NCBI RefSeq assembly: GCF_001509835.1
Contig: NZ_JXTJ01000004.1
Location: 124,001-188,000, forward strand
Length of the DNA: 64,000 nt
DNA from: Allobosea sp. WAO
GTDB taxonomy: Bacteria; Pseudomonadota; Alphaproteobacteria; Rhizobiales; Beijerinckiaceae
Reading direction: 5' to 3'
Position numbers and translations under genes: made by a program. The number at the start of each line of letters is the position of its first letter. Position 1 is the stretch's first letter. Below, in pieces: positions 8,974 through 18,554 of the stretch. The notes below the pieces were generated by a model. That model was not told the DNA's origin. It worked only from the letters and a program-made list of their open reading frames with translations, and ran no database searches.

Positions 8974-9171
8974 TCACTGTCGCGCTGAATAGGCAGGGCC
9001 GGCGTTCCGGTCAACATTGTTCGTAACGCTTCAACATGGCAGAAGCGCCGCAGAGGTTCCCGATGTTACCGTTCGCCATGTTTCGACAGCCAAGCCAGAT
9101 GCAGATCGCCCCCGCCGGCGCGGTGTCGGGCGCCCCGCCATGGTACTGGCTCTCAGCGGCCGTCTGAGCCG

Positions 9172-10251
9172 ATGGCGACTGAGGAAATCCGCCGCTGGCG
9201 CGGCTGGACGAAGACTTTCGGACTGACGGCGCTCGGGTCGATCGCCGCCCTGTTGGGCTTCGTCGTACTGCTCGATCCTTACGGCGCACGCGTTCAGGCC
9301 GGCCAGTCGGCGCGGCCGCTGATGGATCTCAATCAGCGCTTCATGTATCCGCAGCTGGTGCGCTCCGGCGCCTTCGATTCCGCGATTCTCGGCACGTCGA
9401 CCCTGCGGCTGCTCGACCCGGCGATTCTGTCGCAGGGCCTTGGGGGGCGCTTTGCCAACCTCGGCATGAACGCCGCGACGCCCTGGGAGCAGATCCAGAT
9501 CGCCGGCCTGTTCGCGCGCAAGACCGCGGCGCCAAAATTCGTGATCTGGGGCATCGACCTGCCCTGGTGCGAGGCTGATGCGACGCAGGAGGAGCGCCGG
9601 CTGACGCCACGGCCGTTCCCGCCCTGGCTTTATGACGATGCCTACTGGAACGACTGGGCCGAGCAGCTCAACTTCACCGCGCTCGAAATCGCCGTTCGCC
9701 TCGCCGGGCATCGCCTCGGGCTGGTGCCGCCGCGGATTCGCGGTGATGGCTACGAGGTCTTTACGCCGCCCGAGCCGAGCTACGATCTCGCCCGTGCCCG
9801 TTTCCACTTGTATCGCGGCAACGACGGCAAGCCGTCCGACCTTGCACCGCTGACGGCGCCGGAGGCGGTCACGCCCGAGCAGCGGTCCGCATGGCGCTTC
9901 CCGGCCCTGGCCTGGCTCGATCAGGCGCTGGCAGCCTTCCCGGCGCAGACGCGGCGCATTCTGGTCCTGCCGCCGATCCATGGCGGGGCGCTGCCGCGCG
10001 AGGGGACGGTGGCCTTTCAGCGCCAGCTGGCCTGCAAGGCGCAGCTCGGTGCGATCGCCGCCAGGCATGGTGCCGTCATCGCCGATTACGCCCATCTCTC
10101 GCCGTTGACCCGGGAGGATGCGAATTACTGGGATCCGGCCCATTACCGGCTGCCGATCGCGCGACGGATCGAGGTCGACCTGATCGCGCTCGGCAGGGGT
10201 GAAAAGCCGCCGGCGGACCCGGCTCTGCATGTGGTCGAACCCATTCGTTAA
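9172..10251 (+). CDS. membrane-anchored periplasmic protein, SGNH-hydrolase-like
   Basis: 359 aa with one N-terminal membrane segment (about residues 17-34) and a large periplasmic part. A Ser in LGTSTLRLLDP (Ser76), a NLGMNA block and a C-terminal WDPAHYR give the Ser/Asn/Asp-His layout of SGNH esterases and acetyltransferase helpers such as AlgJ/AlgX. I infer an acyl-ester handling role on a surface polymer; the catalytic assignment is tentative because the sequence is divergent. It is a single gene between tRNA-Lys and the ftsB-pdh block, 34 bp upstream of the FtsB-like gene, which it may share a transcript with. Confidence 0.7.
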   Translation: MATEEIRRWRGWTKTFGLTALGSIAALLGFVVLLDPYGARVQAGQSARPLMDLNQRFMYPQLVRSGAFDSAILGTSTLRLLDPAILSQGLGGRFANLGMNAATPWEQIQIAGLFARKTAAPKFVIWGIDLPWCEADATQEERRLTPRPFPPWLYDDAYWNDWAEQLNFTALEIAVRLAGHRLGLVPPRIRGDGYEVFTPPEPSYDLARARFHLYRGNDGKPSDLAPLTAPEAVTPEQRSAWRFPALAWLDQALAAFPAQTRRILVLPPIHGGALPREGTVAFQRQLACKAQLGAIAARHGAVIADYAHLSPLTREDANYWDPAHYRLPIARRIEVDLIALGRGEKPPADPALHVVEPIR

Positions 10252-10285
10252 CGCGGCATAAACCAAGCCGTTCTAGCCTCGCGGC

Positions 10286-10597
10286 ATGGTCATTCGTCGC
10301 GGCGTCCGCTCCATCCTGATCACCTTGGCGCTCTACCTCGTCTCGAGCGGGGTCGTCGGCTACTTCCTGTTCCACGCGCAGCACGGCGCGCGCGGACTGG
10401 AGGCGCTGGGCGGGCTGCGCGAGAAGCTCGGCGAGATGGAGGTCGAGATCGCCGAGCTCACTGCCGAGCGGCAGGTCTGGGAAAAGCGTCTCAGCCTGAT
10501 GCGCGACCAGGCCGTCGATCGTGATCTTCTCGAGGAGCGAGCCCGGGCCAGCCTCGGGCGGATCCATCGCAACGATGTCGTGGTGATGGGGCGCTGA
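10286..10597 (+). CDS. ftsB: FtsB/DivIC-like septum formation initiator
   Basis: 103 aa: short cytosolic N-terminus, one membrane helix (about residues 9-29), then a periplasmic coiled coil with heptads (LREKLGEMEVEIAELTAERQVWEKRL) and a conserved-looking tail with DLLEERARASLG. This is the architecture of FtsB, which bridges FtsL and FtsQ in the divisome. In rhizobia an FtsB-like gene usually stands directly before pdhA, as here. The symbol is by family and position. Confidence 0.85.
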   Translation: MVIRRGVRSILITLALYLVSSGVVGYFLFHAQHGARGLEALGGLREKLGEMEVEIAELTAERQVWEKRLSLMRDQAVDRDLLEERARASLGRIHRNDVVVMGR

Positions 10598-10673
10598 GGC
10601 GGTTCCGATCCCTGCAATAGTCGCAAAAAGATCGATTAACCGAAATTGAGTTAAGTCGATATAGTTATGTAAT

Positions 10674-10697
10674 TGCAGCATGTTAAGTCATGTTGCA
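10674..10697. promoter_or_regulatory. inverted repeat upstream of pdhA (operator candidate)
   Basis: Arms TGCAGCATG and CATGTTGCA (8 of 9 pairs) flank the 6-bp spacer TTAAGT. It lies in an unusually AT-rich 170-bp gap, 75 bp before the pdhA start. The octamer GTTAAGTC at 10682-10689 is repeated directly at 10650-10657, 32 bp upstream. A second short dyad CGAGAT-N4-ATCTCG follows at 10701-10716. The pattern suggests a transcription-factor site; the factor is unknown and it does not match the enterobacterial PdhR box. Confidence 0.45.
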
Positions 10698-10741
10698 CTG
10701 CGAGATATCTATCTCGCCAAGGCTTTTGCGTTCCTCTACAA

Positions 10742-10765
10742 CCGAAGCAGTTGAGCTTCGGAGGA
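10742..10765 (+). promoter_or_regulatory. hairpin overlapping the pdhA Shine-Dalgarno
   Basis: CCGAAGC (10742-10748) pairs perfectly with GCTTCGG (10755-10761) around a 6-nt loop, and the last two G belong to the Shine-Dalgarno GGAGGA (10760-10765) of pdhA at 10772. The stem could modulate ribosome access or simply be a leader structure. Confidence 0.4.
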
Positions 10766-10771
10766 CTGCTT

Positions 10772-11854
10772 ATGGCCATTGCCGCGCGTAAGACGAAGGC
10801 GGGTGCTCCTGCCAAGGCGGCCGGAAAGACCCCGGCGAAGGCGGCCAAGAGCGACAGCAAGGCGATCTCCAACATTCCGGTCTTCGACAAGGACGAGGAG
10901 TTGCACGCCTATCGCGAGATGCTGCTGATCCGGCGTTTCGAGGAGAAGGCCGGCCAGATGTATGGCATGGGCCTGATCGGCGGCTTCTGCCATCTCTATA
11001 TCGGCCAGGAGGCCGTGGTGATCGGCATGCAGATGGCCTCCAAGGAAGGCGATCAGATCATCACCGGCTATCGCGATCACGGCCATATGCTGGCCTGCGG
11101 TATGGAATCGCGCGGCGTGATGGCCGAGCTGACCGGCCGGCGCGGCGGCTATTCGCGCGGCAAGGGCGGCTCGATGCACATGTTCAGCCGCGAGAAGAAC
11201 TTCTATGGCGGCCACGGCATCGTCGGCGCGCAGGTTTCGCTCGGCGCCGGTCTCGGCTTCGCCAACTGGTATCGCCAGGACGGGCGAGTATCGATGGCCT
11301 ATTTCGGCGACGGCGCCGCCAATCAGGGCCAGGTCTATGAGAGCTTCAACATGGCCCAGCTCTGGAAGTTGCCGGTCGTGTTCGTGATCGAGAACAACCG
11401 CTACGCCATGGGCACTTCGGTCAATCGCGCCTCCGCGCAGACCGATTTCTCGCGCCGCGGCGTTTCCTTCGGCATTCCCGGCGAGCAGGTCGACGGCATG
11501 GACGTGCGGGCGGTGCGTGCCGCCGGCCAGCGGGCGATCGACCATGCCCGCTCCGGCAAGGGCCCCTACATCCTGGAGATGCAGACCTATCGCTATCGCG
11601 GGCACTCCATGTCCGACCCGGCGAAGTACCGCTCCAAGGACGAGGTCCAGCGCATGCGCGAGGAGCACGACCCGATCGAGCAGGTCCGTGGCCGCCTGAT
11701 GCGCGAGCACAAGGTCGGCGAGGAGGAGTTCAAGGCGATCGACGCCAAGGTGCGCGAGATCGTCAACGACGCGGCCGAGTTCGCGACGCACGATCCCGAG
11801 CCGGACGTCTCCGAGCTCTTCACCGATATCCTGCTGGAGCCGGCGCAGGCCTGA
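10772..11854 (+). CDS. pdhA: pyruvate dehydrogenase E1 component, alpha subunit
   Basis: 360 aa. Decarboxylates pyruvate with thiamine diphosphate in the pyruvate dehydrogenase complex. The TPP motif runs from GDGAANQGQ to FVIENN, and GGSMHMF / GHGIVGAQ are typical of E1 alpha. The N-terminus has an Ala/Lys-rich extension of about 35 residues. ATG 10772 has GGAGGA 6 nt upstream; an earlier in-frame start at 10673 lies in the regulatory region and is not credible. It heads pdhA-pdhB-orf-pdhC-SGNH-lpd, all on the same strand. Confidence 0.97.
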   Translation: MAIAARKTKAGAPAKAAGKTPAKAAKSDSKAISNIPVFDKDEELHAYREMLLIRRFEEKAGQMYGMGLIGGFCHLYIGQEAVVIGMQMASKEGDQIITGYRDHGHMLACGMESRGVMAELTGRRGGYSRGKGGSMHMFSREKNFYGGHGIVGAQVSLGAGLGFANWYRQDGRVSMAYFGDGAANQGQVYESFNMAQLWKLPVVFVIENNRYAMGTSVNRASAQTDFSRRGVSFGIPGEQVDGMDVRAVRAAGQRAIDHARSGKGPYILEMQTYRYRGHSMSDPAKYRSKDEVQRMREEHDPIEQVRGRLMREHKVGEEEFKAIDAKVREIVNDAAEFATHDPEPDVSELFTDILLEPAQA

Positions 11855-11919
11855 CCGGCACTGCGCTCCCATATCGACCTTTCAGCCCCGACGGGCTTTC
11901 CAGAAATCCAGGTGCGTTC

Positions 11920-13326
<1,407 letters not shown>

Positions 13327-13329
13327 CGC

Positions 13330-13713
13330 GTGCAGCTGACGATCGGAGCCATGATCGCTTCGGTCGCCCTCGCGTTGATCGGGGGGCTGTCGGCCTATGC
13401 CTATGTCCAGCCGAAGCGTCGGCTGGCGCCCCGCCCGCTGGTGCCGCGCGATCTCGCTTTGGCGAGGCTCAGCCTGCACCGCGTCGACCTCATCTCCTTC
13501 GTGCTGGCGGCGGCCGGTGTCCTGACGCTCATTCCTGAATCGGTCCAGGCCTTCGCGCCTGAACTGATGAGGGGACGGACACTTGCCGGCACCGCGCTCG
13601 AACGTCTCGACTATATCGCCTTCGTTCTCGTCTCCCTCAGCTTCGGCATGGGCACTGTCCGCCGTATGCTGGTCATCGCATTGGAAAAAGCGAGCCTCCC
13701 GTCATGCCCGTGA
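13330..13713 (+). CDS. three-helix membrane protein between pdhB and pdhC
   Basis: 127 aa from GTG 13330, only 3 bp after the pdhB stop; its 3' end overlaps the pdhC start (13704) by 10 bp, so it is translationally embedded in the operon. Three hydrophobic helices are visible (about residues 3-25, 54-75 and 94-117) with a basic loop (VQPKRRLAPRPLVPRDLALARL). No family recognised. The tight coupling to E1 beta and E2 genes suggests expression with the pyruvate dehydrogenase complex, but a functional link is not shown. Confidence 0.7.
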   Translation: MQLTIGAMIASVALALIGGLSAYAYVQPKRRLAPRPLVPRDLALARLSLHRVDLISFVLAAAGVLTLIPESVQAFAPELMRGRTLAGTALERLDYIAFVLVSLSFGMGTVRRMLVIALEKASLPSCP

Positions 13714-15068
13714 ACATCCTGATGCCCGCACTGTCTCCGACCATGGAGAAGGGCAACCTCGCCAAATGGCTCAAGAAGGAAGGCGACGCGATCAAGGCTG
13801 GTGACATCATCGCCGAGATCGAGACCGACAAGGCGACCATGGAGGTCGAGGCGGTCGACGAGGGCGTCCTCGCCAAGATCGTCGTGCCGGAGGGCACTGC
13901 CGACGTCGCCGTCAACGAGATCATCGGCGTGATCGCCGGCGAGGGCGAGGACGCCAAGAGCGTCTCGGCCCCGAGTGCCGCGCCGGCTAAGGCCGAGCCT
14001 GCACCGAAGGCGGAAGCCAAGGCGGCGGCGCCCGCTCCGGCAGTGTCCGCTCCGGCTGCACCAGCACCGGCCGCGGCGCCCGCTGCCCAGGCCCAGGCCT
14101 CGGCAGCGGCCTCCGGCGAGCGTCCCTTCGCCTCGCCGCTGGCGCGCCGCCTCGCAAAGGACGCCGGCATCGATCTCGGCAAGGTCCAGGGCTCGGGCCC
14201 GCATGGCCGCATCGTCGAGAAGGACATCGAAGCCGCCAAGCAGGGCGGCGCCGCGAAGGCCGCTCCGGCTGCGGCCGCCGCTCCGGCAGCTGCTGCGCCG
14301 AAAGCCGCCGCGGCACCGCTCGCCAGCGGTCCCTCGGACGATCAGGTCAAGAAGCTGTTCGCTGCGGGATCCTATGAGGAGATCCCGCATGACGGCATGC
14401 GCAAGACGATCGCGCGCCGCCTGACCGAGGCCAAGCAGACCATCCCGCATTTCTACGTGACGGTCGATTGCGAGCTCGATGCGCTGCTGAAGCTGCGGGC
14501 CGAGCTCAATGCCGCCGCTCCGGAGAAGGACGGCAAGCCGGCCTACAAGCTCTCGGTCAACGACATGGTGATCAAGGCGCTCGCCCTGGCGCTGCGGGCT
14601 GTGCCGGACGCCAACGTCTCCTGGACCGACGGCGCGATGCTGAAGCACAAGCATGCCGATGTCGGCGTCGCGGTTTCGATCCCGGGCGGCCTGATCACGC
14701 CGATCGTCCGGGACGCCTGCCACAAGACGCTCTCCCAGATCTCCAACGAGATGAAGGACCTCGCGGCCCGCGCCAAGAACCGCAAGCTCAAGCCCGAGGA
14801 ATACCAGGGCGGCACGTCGGCGGTCAGCAATCTCGGCATGTTCGGGGTCAAGGACTTCGCCGCGGTGATCAACCCGCCGCATGCGACGATCCTGGCGGTC
14901 GGGGCCGGCGAGCAGCGCGCTGTGGTCAAGGGCGGGCAACTCGCGGTCGCGACCGTGATGTCGGTGACGCTCTCGACCGATCACCGCGCCGTCGACGGCG
15001 CGCTCGGGGCCGAGCTGCTCCAGGCCTTCAAGGGCTATATCGAGAAGCCGATGGCGATGCTGGTCTGA
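13704..15068 (+). CDS. pdhC: pyruvate dehydrogenase E2, dihydrolipoamide acetyltransferase
   Basis: 454 aa. Lipoyl domain (1-78, Lys in [11 protein letters not shown]), Ala/Pro linker, peripheral-subunit-binding domain (ASPLARRLAKDAGIDLGKV), second Ala/Pro linker, then the catalytic acetyltransferase domain ending with the active-site motif DHRAVDG. Transfers the acetyl group to CoA and forms the core of the complex. A single lipoyl domain here plus one on PdhB is the usual alphaproteobacterial arrangement. The start overlaps the preceding membrane-protein gene by 10 bp. Confidence 0.97.
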   Translation: MPVNILMPALSPTMEKGNLAKWLKKEGDAIKAGDIIAEIETDKATMEVEAVDEGVLAKIVVPEGTADVAVNEIIGVIAGEGEDAKSVSAPSAAPAKAEPAPKAEAKAAAPAPAVSAPAAPAPAAAPAAQAQASAAASGERPFASPLARRLAKDAGIDLGKVQGSGPHGRIVEKDIEAAKQGGAAKAAPAAAAAPAAAAPKAAAAPLASGPSDDQVKKLFAAGSYEEIPHDGMRKTIARRLTEAKQTIPHFYVTVDCELDALLKLRAELNAAAPEKDGKPAYKLSVNDMVIKALALALRAVPDANVSWTDGAMLKHKHADVGVAVSIPGGLITPIVRDACHKTLSQISNEMKDLAARAKNRKLKPEEYQGGTSAVSNLGMFGVKDFAAVINPPHATILAVGAGEQRAVVKGGQLAVATVMSVTLSTDHRAVDGALGAELLQAFKGYIEKPMAMLV

Positions 15069-15075
15069 GGCGGCC

Positions 15076-15768
15076 ATGACCCGCCAGGCCCGCATCCTCG
15101 CCTTCGGCGACTCCCTGACCTGGGGGCGTATCGCCAACCGGCCGGAGCGCCATGGCGATGACGTCCGCTGGCCACGCGTGCTCGAAAAGGCGCTCGGCGG
15201 CTATGCGACGGTGATCGAGGAAGGGCTGAACGGACGGCGGATCGCATTGGAAGACCCGCTGCGGCCCTACCGCTCTGGTATCTCGCTGTTGCCGCTGTTC
15301 ATCGAGTGCCATGCGCCGCTCGACCTCGTCATCCTGATGCTCGGCACCAATGACTGCCAGCGCCAGCACTCGCTGGCGCCCTATGATGTCGCTCGCTCGA
15401 TGCGGATGCTGGCGCAGGTGGCGCAGCGCCCGCCGGTCGAGCCCGGCATGCCGGTGCCGGAAGTGCTGATCGTCTCGCCGCCGGTGGTTCGCATGCCCGA
15501 TGATCCCGAGCATGAGGCCAACTTCTTCATGGAGGGCGCTCCGGAGAAGATGGCATTGCTGGCAAAGTATTATCGCCGGATCGCCGACGAGGTCGGCGTC
15601 CATTTCTTCGACGCGGCGGCGGTCGCGAGCGTCACCGGTGCCGACGGCATCCATCTCGACGCCGAGAACACCCGCGCCATCGGGCAAGCCCTTGCGCCGG
15701 TAGTCGACGGGCTGCTCGGCCTGCCGCTGCCGGCCCGCGGGCCGGCGCTGCGGATCACCGGTCCGTAA
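15076..15768 (+). CDS. SGNH/GDSL hydrolase (arylesterase-like)
   Basis: 230 aa. All SGNH blocks are visible: FGDSLTWG with the nucleophilic Ser, a Gly in block II (EEGLNGRR), GTND in block III and DGIHLD with Asp-His in block V. No signal peptide, so it is cytosolic. It starts 8 bp after the pdhC stop and is followed by lpd, so it is part of the pdh transcript. Family members hydrolyse esters or thioesters; the substrate is unknown. A thioesterase role tied to acetyl/lipoyl metabolism is possible but only suggested by position. Confidence 0.88.
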   Translation: MTRQARILAFGDSLTWGRIANRPERHGDDVRWPRVLEKALGGYATVIEEGLNGRRIALEDPLRPYRSGISLLPLFIECHAPLDLVILMLGTNDCQRQHSLAPYDVARSMRMLAQVAQRPPVEPGMPVPEVLIVSPPVVRMPDDPEHEANFFMEGAPEKMALLAKYYRRIADEVGVHFFDAAAVASVTGADGIHLDAENTRAIGQALAPVVDGLLGLPLPARGPALRITGP

Positions 15769-15843
15769 TAGAAATTACCGGGGTAGCGCCCCCGCAACAT
15801 CAACGCCTCCCAAAGATGGGAGGGAAGAGCCGAGGTGCCTTTC

Positions 15844-17283
15844 ATGGCTGATTACGACATCATCATCATCGGTTCCGGCCCAGGCGGCTACATTGCGGCG
15901 ATCCGCGCGGCGCAGCTCGGCTTCAAGACGGCGATCGTCGAGCGCGAGCACCTCGCCGGCATCTGCTCGAACTGGGGCTGCATCCCGACCAAGGCGCTGC
16001 TGCGCTCGGCCGAGATCCTGCATTACGGCCAGCACGCCAAGGATTACGGCCTGACGCTCGAAGGCACATTCAAGGCCGATCTCGAAGCCGTGGTGAAGCG
16101 TTCGCGCGGCATCGCCGCCCGGATGAACAACGGCGTCCAGTTCCTGATGAAGAAGAACAAGGTCGACGTGATCTGGGGCGAGGCCAAGCTCAGCAAGGCC
16201 AACACCATCGTCGTCGCGCCGACCAAGAAGCCGGCTATGCAGCCGCAGGTGCCGCCGCCGAAGAACGCCAAGGGCGAGGGTACCTACACCGCCGACCACA
16301 TCATCGTCGCGACCGGCGCCCGCCCGCGGGTGCTGCCGGGGCTGGAGCCCGACGGCAAGCTGATCTGGACCTATTTCGAGGCTCTGGTACCGCCGACCAT
16401 GCCGAAGTCGCTGGTGGTGATGGGCTCGGGCGCGATCGGCATCGAATTCGCCTCGTTCTACCGCACGCTCGGTGCCGAGGTGACTGTGGTTGAGGTGATG
16501 CCGCAGGTCGTCCCGGTCGAGGATGCCGAGATCGGCGCCTTCGCGCGCAAAGCCTTCGAGAAGCAGGGCATGAAGATCCTGACTTCGACCAAGGTCACCA
16601 AGGTCGAGAAGGGGGCGAACTCCGTCACCGCCCATATCGAGGACGACAAGGGCAACAAGCAGACGATCACCGCCGAGCGGATGATCTCGGCTGTCGGCGT
16701 CGTCGCCAATGTCGAGAATCTCGGGCTCGAGGCGCTCGGCGTGAAGCTCGACCGCGGCGTGATCGCGATCGACGGGCTCTGCCGCACCAATGTAAAGGGT
16801 GTCTATGCGATCGGCGACGTCGCCGGCCCGCCGATGCTGGCGCACAAGGCCGAGCACGAGGCGGTGATCTGCGTCGAGGCGATCAAGGGCCTGCATCCGC
16901 ACCCGATGGACAAGGCGATGATCCCGGGCTGCACCTATTGCCACCCGCAGATCGCCAGCGTCGGCCTGACCGAGGCCAAGGCCAAGGAAGCCGGGCATCA
17001 GCTTAAGGTCGGCCGCTTCAACTTCGTCGCCAACGGCAAGGCCGTGGCGCTCGGCGAAGACAGCGGCATGGTCAAGACGATCTTCGACGCCAAGACCGGC
17101 AAGCTGCTCGGCGCCCATATGGTCGGGCCCGAGGTCACCGAGCTGATCCAGGGCTTCGTCGTCGCGATGAACCTCGAGACCACCGAGGAAGAGCTGATGC
17201 ACACCATCTTCCCGCATCCGACCCTGTCGGAGACGATGAAGGAGGCCGTGCTCGACGCCTATGGCAAGGTGCTCAACGCCTGA
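15844..17283 (+). CDS. lpd: dihydrolipoyl dehydrogenase (E3)
   Basis: 479 aa FAD/NAD disulphide oxidoreductase that reoxidises dihydrolipoamide. The FAD motif GSGPGGYIAAIRAAQLG is at the N-terminus, the redox disulphide is CSNWGC, the NAD motif is MGSGAIGIEFASFY, and the catalytic His lies in HPTLSET at the C-terminus. An insertion of about 25 residues with PPPKNAKGEG before the FAD-binding strand is typical of the pdh-linked alphaproteobacterial E3. ATG 15844 has GAGGTG 8 nt upstream and is preferred over GTG 15835. Confidence 0.97.
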   Translation: MADYDIIIIGSGPGGYIAAIRAAQLGFKTAIVEREHLAGICSNWGCIPTKALLRSAEILHYGQHAKDYGLTLEGTFKADLEAVVKRSRGIAARMNNGVQFLMKKNKVDVIWGEAKLSKANTIVVAPTKKPAMQPQVPPPKNAKGEGTYTADHIIVATGARPRVLPGLEPDGKLIWTYFEALVPPTMPKSLVVMGSGAIGIEFASFYRTLGAEVTVVEVMPQVVPVEDAEIGAFARKAFEKQGMKILTSTKVTKVEKGANSVTAHIEDDKGNKQTITAERMISAVGVVANVENLGLEALGVKLDRGVIAIDGLCRTNVKGVYAIGDVAGPPMLAHKAEHEAVICVEAIKGLHPHPMDKAMIPGCTYCHPQIASVGLTEAKAKEAGHQLKVGRFNFVANGKAVALGEDSGMVKTIFDAKTGKLLGAHMVGPEVTELIQGFVVAMNLETTEEELMHTIFPHPTLSETMKEAVLDAYGKVLNA

Positions 17284-17316
17284 GACTTGCGACTGCACGG
17301 TTGCGTTTGGAGGGCG

Positions 17317-18006
17317 CTAGCGCAGGTCGATCCTGATGCCGACGCCGATGAAGTTCGAACCGGACTTCTTCGGCGCGATCAGGCCGAAGACGCCAGAACG
17401 GTGATGCAGCCGGGTGACGAACGAGACGCCCGGCGCAGAGGCGTGCGAGAACTCCGCCTCGAAGGCGAGATAGTTCAGCACCCGCGAGGGACGGACGTCG
17501 ATGGCGCCCTCGAAACGCGGCCGCTCCGACGCGACTGACAATCCCTCTCCGACCGCGAGATTGGCCTCGAGCCCGCCTCCGAGCGGGATCTGCCCGGTTC
17601 TGAACATCAGCGCCAGCGTGCCCTCCCAATGGCTCTGGCCGCCGAAATGCTTGAGGACCTGGCCTTCCAGCTCGATGCGGTTGCCGCGGAAGGCAAAGTC
17701 GGTGAACGGCAGCGGGATCGAGAACGAGGGCACGATCACCCGCGACAGCCCGACACCGGCGAAATTCGTGTCCGAGAAGCTCAGATTGCCGGTGATCGCC
17801 CGGCTGGGCACGTCGAGCAGATCGGTGTTGACCCAGCGACTGACATAGCCGGTCGCGTGCCAGCGCCGCTCTCCGGAACGCTCGAAGGCCTCGGCAACCG
17901 GACTGCCACCGAACGCAGCCGCAAGAAGCCCTCCCGTCATCAGCACGCCCGAGTGGCGTGGCCGGGTTCTGCCTCCGGGGTCGATAACGCCGTCGCAGCA
18001 GGGCAT
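17317..18006 (-). CDS. outer-membrane beta-barrel protein, PagL/acyloxyacyl-hydrolase-like
   Basis: 229 aa from ATG 18006, which has GGAGGA 8 nt upstream; an ATG at 18015 is too close to it. The N-terminus looks like a signal peptide ending near PVAEA. The rest alternates polar and aromatic/hydrophobic residues as in an 8-strand barrel. The penultimate strand contains LHHRSGVFGL, resembling the His-x-Ser of lipid A deacylase PagL, and the last strand is FIGVGIRIDLR. I see no clear counterpart of the third catalytic residue (Glu). It converges on lpd and stands alone on its strand. Confidence 0.55.
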   Translation of the reverse strand: MPCCDGVIDPGGRTRPRHSGVLMTGGLLAAAFGGSPVAEAFERSGERRWHATGYVSRWVNTDLLDVPSRAITGNLSFSDTNFAGVGLSRVIVPSFSIPLPFTDFAFRGNRIELEGQVLKHFGGQSHWEGTLALMFRTGQIPLGGGLEANLAVGEGLSVASERPRFEGAIDVRPSRVLNYLAFEAEFSHASAPGVSFVTRLHHRSGVFGLIAPKKSGSNFIGVGIRIDLR

Positions 18007-18117
18007 GGCCGGCATCCTCCTCCACGCTGCCGTAGAGCCAGAGCCTCCAGTCCAAGGCGGTAGGGAAACGCCAAAGCGCCGTTCCGTCAACCGCAGCGGC
18101 TCGTGAGGGGGGCTCGT

Positions 18118-18131
18118 GGGGGGGGGGGGGG
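18118..18131. repeat. G14 homopolymer tract
   Basis: Fourteen consecutive G on the plus strand in the divergent intergenic region between the beta-barrel gene (start 18006) and the first GlsB-like gene (start 18260). It is the longest mononucleotide run I noticed in the window. Such tracts are prone to slippage and also to sequencing error. Confidence 0.9.
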
Positions 18132-18259
18132 CGGCGCGTGCATTCGGCCACGAGGACAATTGTTTCCTGGCCGCTCCCATCTATCCTCTGTTGCCGAGGC
18201 GCGTTTCCCGTGGATTTGCGCCGAACAGGTGCAAGGTCGGTCGCTTCCGGAGGTTTCCA

Positions 18260-18508
18260 ATGGATATGCGTGCAATCCTCGTCGCCATCGTCATCGGCCT
18301 CGTCGCCGGATGGCTCGCCAGCATCGTGGTCGGTGGCGGCGGACTCATCCGCTACATCATCACCGGCCTGATCGGCTCCTTCGTCGGCAGCTTTCTGCTC
18401 GCCGCACTCGGCATCAATCTCGGCATCGGCAACCCGCTGGTCTCGCAGATCGTCACCGCGACGATCGGCGCGATCGTCGTCGTCTTCCTCGCCCGGCTGA
18501 TCGCCTGA
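18260..18508 (+). CDS. GlsB/YeaQ/YmgE family membrane protein
   Basis: 82 aa. Three hydrophobic segments with Gly-rich turns (GLVAGWLASIVVGGGGLI, IITGLIGSFVGSFLLAAL, ATIGAIVVVFLARLI) match this transglycosylase-associated family of small inner-membrane stress proteins. ATG 18260 has GGAGG 7 nt upstream. It is the first of three consecutive related genes and is followed by the next one after 46 bp. Confidence 0.88.
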   Translation: MDMRAILVAIVIGLVAGWLASIVVGGGGLIRYIITGLIGSFVGSFLLAALGINLGIGNPLVSQIVTATIGAIVVVFLARLIA

Positions 18509-18554
18509 GCGCTCACCTCTGGAAACGACGAGGCGCGATGCGCATATCGCGGCG

